Made by a program: the position numbers and the translations under genes
Shown: piece by piece, positions 1 through 4,812 of the stretch
Position numbering within the stretch: the first letter of the stretch is position 1
Layout: every line of letters starts with the position of its first letter
Notes under the pieces: model-generated
The model's database searches: none
What the model was told of the DNA's origin: nothing
The model's input: the letters and a program-made list of their open reading frames with translations, nothing else
Origin: an uncultured Oscillospiraceae bacterium
GTDB taxonomy: Bacteria > Bacillota > Clostridia > Oscillospirales > Oscillospiraceae
DNA: 5,783 nt
Assembly: GCA_934630555.1 (NCBI GenBank)
Contig: CAKTXB010000131.1
Span: 1-5,783, forward strand
Direction of reading: 5' to 3'

Positions 1-313
1 GCGGATAGGTGATGAAGTAGCACTTCAGCTCGCCCAGTATCTCCGATGCGAAAATAAACAGCAGAATGATGATCTCCAGCGTGGACGGCAGCTCAATGCC
101 GAAGTTCTGCTGGATGAAAAACGGCAGCATAAACAGCGCCAGCACCAGCAGGCAGATGAACGCGCTTTCATACTCGCCGCGGATGATAGACGACGCCAGC
201 GTACCGATGACGATCAGGCGCAGCACAAGATACACGGCAAATACCGCCGGTCGCTTGTGGATGACCGCACGCAGCTGTTTGCTTTTCAGATGCTCCTTGG
301 GATGCTTTTTCAT
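1..313 (-). CDS. Uncharacterised polytopic membrane protein, N-terminal part (C-terminus beyond the window)
   Basis: Translating the minus strand from the ATG at 313 gives 104 residues with no stop before the window edge, so the gene continues to the left. The start is supported by AAAGGA about ten bases upstream and by a good promoter at 341-369. The first 20 residues are strongly basic (MKKHPKEHLK...), followed by three likely membrane segments at roughly residues 22-43, 49-68 and 78-95. Between the second and third is a conserved-looking stretch, GIELPSTLEIIILLFIFASE, with a charged Glu at the start of and inside the hydrophobic run. It recalls a group of uncharacterised clostridial integral membrane proteins whose later part carries a WDT-H motif, but that part lies outside the window, so the family is recalled rather than shown. 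The positive N-terminus suggests it lies in the cytoplasm. Function unknown; the coding call is solid. Confidence 0.85.
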   Translation of the reverse strand, partial: MKKHPKEHLKSKQLRAVIHKRPAVFAVYLVLRLIVIGTLASSIIRGEYESAFICLLVLALFMLPFFIQQNFGIELPSTLEIIILLFIFASEILGELKCYFITYP

Positions 314-340
314 GGTCCTGGTCCTTTCCGGGCGAACTAT

Positions 341-369
341 ATTATAGTATAGTATACCAAATCACGCAA
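341..369 (-). promoter_or_regulatory. Sigma-A-type promoter for the membrane protein gene
   Basis: On the minus strand TTGCGT (364-369) lies 17 bases before TATAAT (341-346), and the ATG at 313 follows 28 bases beyond the -10 box. The -10 box is embedded in a run of TATAC-like repeats (TATACTATACTATAATATAG, 339-358), which is AT-rich compared with its surroundings. The spacing and the perfect -10 make this a good call; the -35 matches consensus at four of six positions. Confidence 0.75.
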
Positions 370-600
370 AAATGCAATCCGGGAATGCAGCGGTCGACGC
401 CTGTGCAGCCGGCACGGTCGCGTGCCCGGCCAGATTGTTCCGAAATCTCATAACTGCAGCAGCCGCGCTGTTTCAGCAGCGCCAGCACGCCCTTTTTTAT
501 TGTGCGTTCACAGCATCGCTCCTTCATTATATCTTACTGCTGCATGATATTCACGCGTGGCACTTTTAAGGAACTCTCCGTCCGGGAAAATTTTGTGTAA
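370..600. other. Intergenic stretch with no convincing gene
   Basis: This is the left half of the 525-base gap between the membrane protein gene and ppa. It can be read as a 61-codon minus-strand frame (342-527) and an overlapping 65-codon plus-strand frame (372-569). Neither start has a ribosome binding site at proper spacing. The minus frame contains a stretch reading KKGVLALLKQRG and SYEI that faintly resembles the first helices of winged-helix regulators, so a decayed or tiny regulator cannot be excluded. There is a GC-rich imperfect hairpin at 408-430 (GCCGGCACG, loop GTCG, CGTG-C-CCGGC) without a T-tract on either strand. CCCTTTTTTATT at 489-500 follows a weaker GCGCTG/CAGCGC hairpin at a distance too large for a standard terminator. 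Confidence 0.5.
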
Positions 601-607
601 AAAAGTA

Positions 608-636
608 TTGACAGCCGCAGCTCCCTATGATATTAT
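608..636 (+). promoter_or_regulatory. Strong sigma-A promoter for an apparently non-coding transcript
   Basis: A perfect TTGACA (608-613) lies exactly 17 bases before TATTAT (631-636), predicting a start near 643. No ATG, GTG or TTG with a ribosome binding site follows before the hairpin at 730-765, and ppa has a separate promoter at 783-811. The promoter therefore appears to serve a short RNA or a long regulatory leader. The predicted start falls inside the inverted repeat at 642-661. Confidence 0.8.
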
Positions 637-641
637 AGCGC

Positions 642-661
642 TAGTTAGATAACTCTAACTA
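642..661. promoter_or_regulatory. Perfect 8-bp inverted repeat at the transcription start, operator-like
   Basis: TAGTTAGA (642-649) and TCTAACTA (654-661) are exact reverse complements separated by TAAC. The dyad covers the predicted start site of the 608-636 promoter, a classic place for a repressor. The TTAG/CTAA half-sites resemble boxes bound by DtxR-family metal regulators (IdeR, DtxR, MntR types); that assignment is inference from pattern only. If transcribed, the same bases would form a short 5' hairpin, so the element could act as DNA operator, RNA stabiliser, or both. CGC at 639-641 and GCG at 665-667 could extend the pairing around a three-base bulge. Confidence 0.6.
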
Positions 662-773
662 ATAGCGAACACGAGAAGCTACTCCATACGAGCTTCTTCC
701 ATCCCAATTCCTCCCCCTATACGATCCGGTTTTGCGCCGCGCGGTTCTTCCTGCGCGGCGCAAAATCCGTTTT
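643..773 (+). ncRNA. Candidate small regulatory RNA with a C-rich unpaired region
   Basis: The predicted transcript of about 130 nt starts downstream of the 608-636 promoter and ends at a strong hairpin. Elements in order are: a 5' hairpin from the 642-661 dyad; a second hairpin, AGAAGCT (674-680) with AGCTTCT (691-697) around a 10-base loop; a pyrimidine-rich segment at about 698-727 with no obvious partner, including CCCAATT and CCTCCCCC (710-717); and the 13-bp stem at 730-765. The CCTCCCCC segment is complementary to an idealised Shine-Dalgarno region, and no start codon with a ribosome binding site is present. C-rich unpaired segments are how known Firmicutes small RNAs such as FsrA and RoxS/RsaE reach ribosome binding sites; the likeness is architectural and no homology is claimed. 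The main alternative is a regulatory leader for ppa, since the 3' hairpin lacks a clean U-tract. Confidence 0.45.
730..773 (+). terminator. GC-rich 13-bp hairpin, probable terminator of the candidate small RNA
   Basis: TTTTGCGCCGCGC (730-742) pairs perfectly with GCGCGGCGCAAAA (753-765) around the loop GGTTCTTCCT. Downstream comes TCCGTTTTG rather than an uninterrupted T-run, so the U-tract is displaced by four bases. The A-tract 762-765 could instead pair with TTTT at 770-773 around a TCCG tetraloop, giving an alternative small hairpin. The stem is unmistakable; its action as an intrinsic terminator is likely but not certain. It cleanly separates the upstream unit from the ppa promoter. Confidence 0.55.
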
Positions 774-782
774 GAAGCAGAT

Positions 783-811
783 TTGACACTTCCTGCATTT
801 TCCGTTACAAT
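783..811 (+). promoter_or_regulatory. Promoter of ppa
   Basis: TTGACA (783-788), a 17-base spacer and TACAAT (806-811) form a near-consensus sigma-A promoter. A start near 818 would give an untranslated leader of only about 20 bases, carrying AGGGAGG (823-829) nine bases before the ATG at 839. This matches strong constitutive expression of a housekeeping enzyme. Confidence 0.85.
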
Positions 812-838
812 ACTGGAAACGAAGGGAGGCGCAAGACC

Positions 839-1372
839 ATGAATCTTTGGCACGACATCAGCCCCGAGCGTATGCAGCCGGAGGATTTTCTGGCGGTGAT
901 CGAAATTGAAAAGGGCTCCAAAAACAAGTACGAGCTGGACAAGCAGACCGGCGCGCTGCGGCTCGACCGCATTCTCTACACCTCCACGCATTACCCGGCC
1001 AACTATGGCTTCATCCCCCGCACCTATGCCGACGACGGCGACCCTCTGGATGTGCTCGTGCTGTGCAGCGAGCCGATCCGCCCCATGAGCCTCGTGCGCG
1101 TCTACCCGGTGGGCTACTTCACCATGCGCGACAGCGGCGCCATGGATGACAAGATCCTGGCCATTCCCTTTGGCGACCCGATGTACAGCGCCTACCGCGC
1201 GCTTTCCGACCTTCCTCCGCACCTTTCCAATGAGATCAGCCACTTTTTCAGCGTCTACAAGCATCTTGAGCCGGACACGAATGCCGAGGTGGACAGCGTC
1301 CACGGCCGCGATGAAGCCGTGCGCGTCATTCAGGCGGCAATGGACGCTTACACGCAGAAATTTTCAAAATAG
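839..1372 (+). CDS. ppa: Inorganic pyrophosphatase, family I
   Basis: This 177-residue protein matches the usual length of soluble family I pyrophosphatases, which hydrolyse diphosphate to two phosphates in the cytosol with Mg2+ and thereby pull polymerisation reactions forward. Hallmarks in order are GSKNKYE (26-32), HYPANYGF (51-58), the metal-binding signature DDGDPLDVLV (65-74), and DDKILAIP (103-110). By alignment with the well-studied E. coli enzyme, Asp66, Asp68, Asp71, Asp98, Asp103 and Lys105 fall in the metal/phosphate site positions, and Tyr140-Lys141 matches the conserved YK pair. No key residue is missing. The start is fixed by AGGGAGG at 823-829. It has its own promoter and is followed after 57 bases by an AraC-type regulator on the same strand; no terminator is visible between them, so some readthrough is likely. 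Family II (Mn-dependent, PpaC) is ruled out by the motifs. Confidence 0.97.
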   Translation: MNLWHDISPERMQPEDFLAVIEIEKGSKNKYELDKQTGALRLDRILYTSTHYPANYGFIPRTYADDGDPLDVLVLCSEPIRPMSLVRVYPVGYFTMRDSGAMDDKILAIPFGDPMYSAYRALSDLPPHLSNEISHFFSVYKHLEPDTNAEVDSVHGRDEAVRVIQAAMDAYTQKFSK

Positions 1373-1393
1373 ACGCACAGACTGCGCAGCACG

Positions 1394-1402
1394 TGCTATA
1401 CT
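1394..1402 (+). promoter_or_regulatory. Extended -10 promoter of the AraC-type regulator gene, with overlapping palindrome
   Basis: TGC-TATACT (TG at 1394-1395, hexamer 1397-1402) is an extended -10 element. The -35 region 17 bases upstream (CGCACA, 1374-1379) is poor, as is common when the TG motif is present. A perfect 10-bp palindrome, AGCACGTGCT (1388-1397), overlaps the element and could be an operator. The ribosome binding site CGGAGGTG lies at 1417-1424, just before the ATG at 1430. Confidence 0.6.
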
Positions 1403-1429
1403 GTAAGCAGATCATGCGGAGGTGCAGCC

Positions 1430-2278
1430 ATGGAACAAGCTGGATTTGAACTTGCGGGCTATGAACAGCGGGGCTATCTGCACGAGGATCACCGCCTGTT
1501 TCATCTGAGCGGCGCGGTCCGGCAGCTGCCGGACTGGCACTACCACACATTCCACAAGCTCATCATGCTGCTGGCCGGACAGGCGGGCTATGGCATTGAG
1601 GGCAAAAGCTATCTGCTGGAGGCCGGCGATGTCGTCCTCGTGCCCAAGGGCTGCATCCACCGGCCCGAGGTCGCGCCCGGCGCGCCGTATGAGCGCGCGA
1701 TCTTATACATCGCCCCGGAATTTTTGCAGCGCCGCAGCACAGACGGCTGCGATCTTTCCTACTGCTTCACCCGGGCCCGGGAACAGTTTGATTTTGTGGT
1801 GCGCCCGGGCGGTGCGCGGCGCGAGATCGGCCAGCTCTTGCAGCGGCTGGAGCAGGCCGGACAGGAGGAAGCGTTCGGCCAGCCGCTTTTGTGCGATGCA
1901 CTGTTTACGCAGCTGCTCATCTGCATCACGCGCTGCGGCGCGCAGGCAGTGAACACCGTCCACGCCGGAGTCGGCGATGAAAAAATTCTGGCCATCCTGC
2001 AATATCTGGCTGCACATTTACACGAGCCGGTCAGCATCGACGACCTCGCATCCCATTTTTACATCAGCAAATACCACATGATGCGCCGCTTCAAGGCGGA
2101 AACGGGCTACACCATCCACAGCTATTTGACTGCCAAGCGGCTCATGCTGGCGCGTGAGCGCATTGCCTCCGGCCTGCCGGCAGCGGAAGCGTGCTTTTCC
2201 AGCGGCTTCCGTGACTATTCCACCTTTGCCCGCGCCTATCGCAAGCTGTTTGCCGAATCGCCCCGGGCGGCAAAATGA
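1430..2278 (+). CDS. AraC-family transcriptional regulator with N-terminal cupin sensor domain
   Basis: This 282-residue protein has the standard two-part build. Residues about 30-100 form a cupin/AraC-ligand domain: WHYHTFHKLIMLLAG (36-50) is the first conserved block, and GDVVLVPKGCIHRP (66-79) carries the PxGxxH signature of the second. A linker helical region follows (about 130-180). Residues about 185-280 hold the paired helix-turn-helix DNA-binding domain, with the first HTH around DDLASHFYISKYHMMRRFKAETG (204-226, positions approximate) and the second around PAAEACFSSGFRDYSTFARAYRKLF (250-274). Such proteins usually sense a small molecule, often a sugar, through the cupin and activate nearby genes. 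No sugar operon is visible here, so target and ligand are unknown. The chain ends at ESPRAAK, slightly short of the usual SP..YR ending, which is a minor variation. The start is set by CGGAGGTG. Transcription ends at the hairpin at 2296-2327. Confidence 0.93.
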   Translation: MEQAGFELAGYEQRGYLHEDHRLFHLSGAVRQLPDWHYHTFHKLIMLLAGQAGYGIEGKSYLLEAGDVVLVPKGCIHRPEVAPGAPYERAILYIAPEFLQRRSTDGCDLSYCFTRAREQFDFVVRPGGARREIGQLLQRLEQAGQEEAFGQPLLCDALFTQLLICITRCGAQAVNTVHAGVGDEKILAILQYLAAHLHEPVSIDDLASHFYISKYHMMRRFKAETGYTIHSYLTAKRLMLARERIASGLPAAEACFSSGFRDYSTFARAYRKLFAESPRAAK

Positions 2279-2295
2279 CTCTTTCTGCACACAAG

Positions 2296-2334
2296 CCCCC
2301 GCGCACTGCAAACGCAATGCGCGGGGGTCCTTTT
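2296..2334 (+). terminator. Rho-independent terminator after the AraC-type gene, at a convergent junction
   Basis: CCCCCGCGCA (2296-2305) pairs perfectly with TGCGCGGGGG (2318-2327). After one mismatch the stem continues with TGC/GCA around an AAAC loop. TCCTTTTGCGG follows on the plus strand. It sits 17 bases after the AraC-type stop codon. On the minus strand the same hairpin is followed only by CTTGTGTG, a poor U-tract, so it may terminate the khpA operon less efficiently. No other terminator for that operon is visible. Confidence 0.85.
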
Positions 2335-2342
2335 GCGGTTTC

Positions 2343-2570
2343 TCAGTCGAGGATCTCGACCTGCACCTTTTTGCCGTTGCGCTGGGCGACCGACTTCATG
2401 ATGGTCCGGATCTCTTTCGCGATCCGGCCCTGACGGCCGATGAGCTTGCCCATATCCTCCGGTGCGACCCGGAGCTCGAGCACCGTCACGTCGCCCTCAA
2501 CCTCGTTCACTTCGACCTGATCGGGGTTGTCGACCAAGCTCTTTGCCATGTACAGCAAAAGTTCCTTCAT
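2343..2570 (-). CDS. khpA: KhpA, small KH-domain RNA-binding protein (YlqC family)
   Basis: This 75-residue protein is a single KH domain, the normal size for KhpA/YlqC. The RNA-contacting GxxG loop is seen as GKLIGRQGR (41-49; G45-R46-Q47-G48), followed by the helix RIAKEIRTIMKSVAQRNGKK. In Firmicutes KhpA pairs with KhpB (Jag/EloR), binds many RNAs and affects cell division and elongation; these roles are known for the family and not evident here. The gene lies 22 bases after rpsP, the usual neighbour, and has its own AAGAGGT ribosome binding site, so it is almost certainly co-transcribed. The classical continuation with rimM, trmD and rplS is absent: the next gene is convergent, so khpA ends the operon. 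Confidence 0.95.
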   Translation of the reverse strand: MKELLLYMAKSLVDNPDQVEVNEVEGDVTVLELRVAPEDMGKLIGRQGRIAKEIRTIMKSVAQRNGKKVQVEILD

Positions 2571-2592
2571 AAGCTGACCTCTTTCGCGGTGC

Positions 2593-2829
2593 TTACAGGA
2601 CGTTCGCCTTTTTCAGCAGGCCGCGGACCGTGTCGGTCGGCTGTGCGCCGTTCTTGATCCACTGCTTGGCCTTCTCGGCGTCGATGGTGACGGCGGAGTC
2701 GTTCTTCGGATCGTACGTGCCGATCTCTTCAATGAAGCGGCCGTCGCGCGGGAAGTGGGAATCAGCAACAACAATGCGGTAGTAGGCGTTCTTCTTGGCG
2801 CCCATTCTTCTGAGTCTGATCTTGACCAT
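2593..2829 (-). CDS. rpsP: 30S ribosomal protein bS16
   Basis: This 78-residue protein begins [21 protein letters not shown] and contains [18 protein letters not shown] and [17 protein letters not shown], the diagnostic blocks of bS16, a primary assembly protein of the 30S platform that binds 16S rRNA. Length and both termini fit the family. The ribosome binding site GGAGG lies about ten bases before the ATG at 2829. It follows ffh after 69 bases and precedes khpA by 22 bases. The ffh-rpsP gap is AT-rich compared with its surroundings; I found no convincing promoter in it, so transcription from the ylxM promoter is the simplest reading. Confidence 0.97.
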   Translation of the reverse strand: MVKIRLRRMGAKKNAYYRIVVADSHFPRDGRFIEEIGTYDPKNDSAVTIDAEKAKQWIKNGAQPTDTVRGLLKKANVL

Positions 2830-2898
2830 GGTTTTCTTTCCTCCAAAATACTTGTTTCAAAATTGATAATTCGTAAAGCCTGATAGCTGAAACGACAT

Positions 2899-4272
2899 TT
2901 ACATTCCGGGCAGGCCGCCAAAGCCGCCCATCCCGCCGAAGCCGCCCATCTTGCCCATGCGCTTGAGCTTTTTGCCTGCGCCCGGACCGGAGAACTGTTT
3001 CATCATCTGATTCATCGTATCGAACTGCTTGAGCAGCCGGTTGATCTCCTCCACCTTGATGCCCGCGCCGGCGGCAATGCGCCGCTTGCGGCTGTGGTTC
3101 AGGCAGCTGGGATTTTCGCGTTCATAGGGCGTCATGGACTGGATGATGGCCTCCGTGCGCGCCAGCGCCGATTCATCGACCTGCGCATTTTTAAGCGCGC
3201 CCGCGTTCATGCCTGGCATCATGCCGGCAAGATCCTGCAAATTGCCCATGCCCTTGAGCTGGACGAGCTGGTCATAAAAATCGGCCAGCGTGAATTTATT
3301 CGTGCGGAGCTTCTGCTCCAGCTCCTCGGCCTTTTTCTGGTCAAACGCGGCCTCGGCCTTTTCAATGAGCGTGAGCACATCGCCCATGCCCAGAATGCGC
3401 GAGGCCATGCGGCCGGGATGGAACGGCTCGATCTGGTCGAGCTTTTCGCCCACACCGATAAATTTGATGGGCTTGCCCGTGACCGCCTTGACGGAAAGCG
3501 CCGCGCCGCCGCGCGCATCGCCGTCGAGCTTGGAGAGCACCACGCCGCTGATGTCCAGCGCTTCGTCGAACGCCTTGGCGGCGTTCACAGCGTCCTGACC
3601 GGTCATAGCGTCCACCACGAGCAGGATTTCATCCGGCTTCACAGCGGCCTTCACGGCCTTGAGCTCGTCCATGAGCGCTTCGTCAATGTGCAGGCGGCCC
3701 GCCGTGTCCAAAAACACCATGTCGTTGCCATGCCGCACAGCGTGTGCAATGGCTGCCTTGGCAATATCCACCGGGTCGTTCTGGCCCATCTCAAACACCG
3801 GAATGCCGAGCTGCCCGCCCACGACCTGCAGCTGCTTGATAGCCGCCGGGCGATAAACGTCACACGCGGCAAGCAGCGGATTTTTGCCCTGCTTTTTGAA
3901 CAGCCCCGCGAGCTTGGCGCCGTTCGTCGTCTTGCCCGCGCCCTGCAGGCCCGCCATCATCACGATCGTGGGCGGCTGCGAGGCTATTTTGATCTTTTGA
4001 TTGTCGCTGCCCATGAGCGCCGTAAGCTCTTCATTGACGATCTTCACGATCATCTGCGCCGGGGTCAGGCTCTCCAGCACATCCGTGCCGACGGCGCGGT
4101 CGGTGACTTTTTTGATAAAGTCCTTCACGACCTTATAGCTGACGTCGGCCTCCAGCAGCGCCAGACGGATCTCGCGCATGGATTCCTTGACGTCCGCCTC
4201 GGTCAGCCGGCCCTTGCCGCGGAGCTTTTTAAACGCGGCGGAGAGCTTTTCAGTCAATCCTTCAAATGCCAT
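2899..4272 (-). CDS. ffh: Signal recognition particle GTPase Ffh (SRP54)
   Basis: This 457-residue protein is full length. Ffh binds 4.5S/scRNA and emerging signal sequences, then docks with FtsY to deliver ribosomes to the membrane. The N domain (1-about 90) contains the LLEADVSYKVVK block. The G domain shows the P-loop GLQGAGKT (108-115), DVYRPAA (138-144), the switch DTAGR (189-193), the specificity motif SKLDGDARGG (247-256), and the GEKLDQIEPFHPGR closing block (275-288). The methionine-rich M domain follows (about 325-430), with the RNA-binding helix SRKRRIAAGAG (394-404) and many Met residues in the signal-binding groove. The tail is Gly/Met-rich (GGFGGMGGFGG). No critical residue is missing. 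The start lies two bases after the ylxM stop, and its AAGGAG ribosome binding site is made of the last two sense codons of ylxM, which implies translational coupling. Confidence 0.98.
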   Translation of the reverse strand: MAFEGLTEKLSAAFKKLRGKGRLTEADVKESMREIRLALLEADVSYKVVKDFIKKVTDRAVGTDVLESLTPAQMIVKIVNEELTALMGSDNQKIKIASQPPTIVMMAGLQGAGKTTNGAKLAGLFKKQGKNPLLAACDVYRPAAIKQLQVVGGQLGIPVFEMGQNDPVDIAKAAIAHAVRHGNDMVFLDTAGRLHIDEALMDELKAVKAAVKPDEILLVVDAMTGQDAVNAAKAFDEALDISGVVLSKLDGDARGGAALSVKAVTGKPIKFIGVGEKLDQIEPFHPGRMASRILGMGDVLTLIEKAEAAFDQKKAEELEQKLRTNKFTLADFYDQLVQLKGMGNLQDLAGMMPGMNAGALKNAQVDESALARTEAIIQSMTPYERENPSCLNHSRKRRIAAGAGIKVEEINRLLKQFDTMNQMMKQFSGPGAGKKLKRMGKMGGFGGMGGFGGLPGM

Positions 4273-4274
4273 AA

Positions 4275-4619
4275 TTACTCCTTGATCTGCGCAGCGGCAT
4301 CCAAGATCTCACGCGCCGCCGGAGCGGCCTGCGGAATATCCAGAAGCCCCTGCGCTGCGGCGGTGATCCGCGCCAGCTCCATCTGCACCGCCCGCGCGCG
4401 GGCAATGCAGCCGGTCTTTTCTTCCATGTTGCCAAGCAGCGCCTCCGCACGCAGCAGCGTGTCGTGCACGCCCTGACGCGTAACGCCCGTTTCCTCGGCG
4501 ATCTCGCTGAGCGACAGGTCCTGATTGTAATACAGTTCAAAGCAGGTGCGCTGCTTTTCCGTCAGCAGATCGCCGTAATAATCGTACAGCAGCGCCATGG
4601 TGAACGAATCGTGCTTCAT
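4275..4619 (-). CDS. ylxM: YlxM, SRP-associated helix-turn-helix protein (UPF0122)
   Basis: With the start at the ATG at 4619 the protein has 114 residues. It begins MKHDSFTMALLYDYYGDLLT and has a sigma-70 region 4-like helix-turn-helix at about 35-58 (LSLSEIAEETGVTRQGVHDT), both typical of YlxM. Homologues are encoded next to ffh across Firmicutes and, where studied in streptococci, act with the SRP machinery; its exact role is less certain than that of Ffh. I chose 4619 over an in-frame GTG at 4628 because the GGAGG ribosome binding site (4628-4632) overlaps that GTG and stands eight bases from the ATG. The C-terminal third (after about residue 75) is Ala-rich and helical-looking. It is the first gene of the operon and is coupled to ffh. 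Confidence 0.93.
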   Translation of the reverse strand: MKHDSFTMALLYDYYGDLLTEKQRTCFELYYNQDLSLSEIAEETGVTRQGVHDTLLRAEALLGNMEEKTGCIARARAVQMELARITAAAQGLLDIPQAAPAAREILDAAAQIKE

Positions 4620-4674
4620 GCGCGCCACCTCCGTTTTGAAAGCATGACAAGGTCTTTCCCTTTACAGCTGTGTT

Positions 4675-4703
4675 ATCATACCGTATTTTCCCTCGCGTGT
4701 CAA
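4675..4703 (-). promoter_or_regulatory. Promoter of the ylxM-ffh-rpsP-khpA operon
   Basis: On the minus strand a perfect TTGACA (4698-4703) is followed by a 17-base spacer and TATGAT (4675-4680). A start near 4668 would leave an untranslated leader of about 50 bases before the ylxM ATG at 4619. The -35 box lies inside the inverted repeat at 4697-4720, which may make the promoter regulated. Confidence 0.85.
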
Positions 4704-4720
4704 GTAAAAAAACTTGACAC
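4697..4720. repeat. 9-bp perfect inverted repeat over the ylxM operon -35 box
   Basis: GTGTCAAGT (4697-4705) and ACTTGACAC (4712-4720) are exact reverse complements separated by six A residues. The left arm contains the minus-strand TTGACA used by the ylxM promoter. The right arm contains a plus-strand TTGACA (4714-4719) for which I see no -10 box at 16-18 bases. The dyad could be a repressor site, or two back-to-back -35 boxes of which one is decayed. Confidence 0.6.
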
Positions 4721-4746
4721 ACACCGCAATGTGCCAGAAAAGCCCA

Positions 4747-4775
4747 TTTACAATTTTCAAAAGTTATGTTAACAT
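4747..4775 (+). promoter_or_regulatory. Putative promoter of the secreted glycosidase-like gene
   Basis: TTTACA (4747-4752), 17 bases, then TAACAT (4770-4775) preceded by TGT, i.e. an extended -10. Both hexamers deviate from consensus (the -10 at two positions), so the promoter may be modest. A start near 4782 would leave about 30 bases before the ATG at 4813, including AAAGGAAG at 4798-4805 as ribosome binding site. Confidence 0.5.
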
Positions 4776-4812
4776 GAGGTATCAAACCAGTACAGACAAA
4801 GGAAGTGTACAT

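Noticed and set aside
408..430. GC-rich hairpin GCCGGCACG/CGTG-C-CCGGC considered as a terminator
   Set aside because: It has no T-tract on either side and no gene ends near it.
640..780. The RNA candidate considered as a T-box or other known riboswitch
   Set aside because: It is too short for a T-box and I see neither the T-box core sequence nor a signature of a known riboswitch class; it also does not run into a gene lacking its own promoter.
659..1303. A 214-codon minus-strand frame opposite ppa
   Set aside because: It lies over the intact ppa gene, its promoter and the RNA hairpin; the translation shows no recognisable domain and has an Arg-rich tail where it leaves ppa.
2154..2657. A 167-codon plus-strand frame crossing the AraC gene end, its terminator and khpA/rpsP
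   Set aside because: It spans a strong terminator and two confident genes on the opposite strand, and has no domain of its own.
2830..2898. Separate promoter or S16 leader structure in the ffh-rpsP gap
   Set aside because: Only a widely spaced GTTTCA/TGAAAC pair is visible and no -35/-10 pair at correct spacing was found.
3094..4476. A 460-codon open frame on the plus strand opposite ffh and ylxM
   Set aside because: It is antisense to a full-length, motif-complete ffh, has no ribosome binding site, and its His/Arg/Leu-rich composition is what the complement of GC-rich coding DNA gives.
4620..4628. GTG at 4628 as an alternative ylxM start, adding three residues
   Set aside because: The GTG overlaps the GGAGG ribosome binding site that serves the ATG at 4619.
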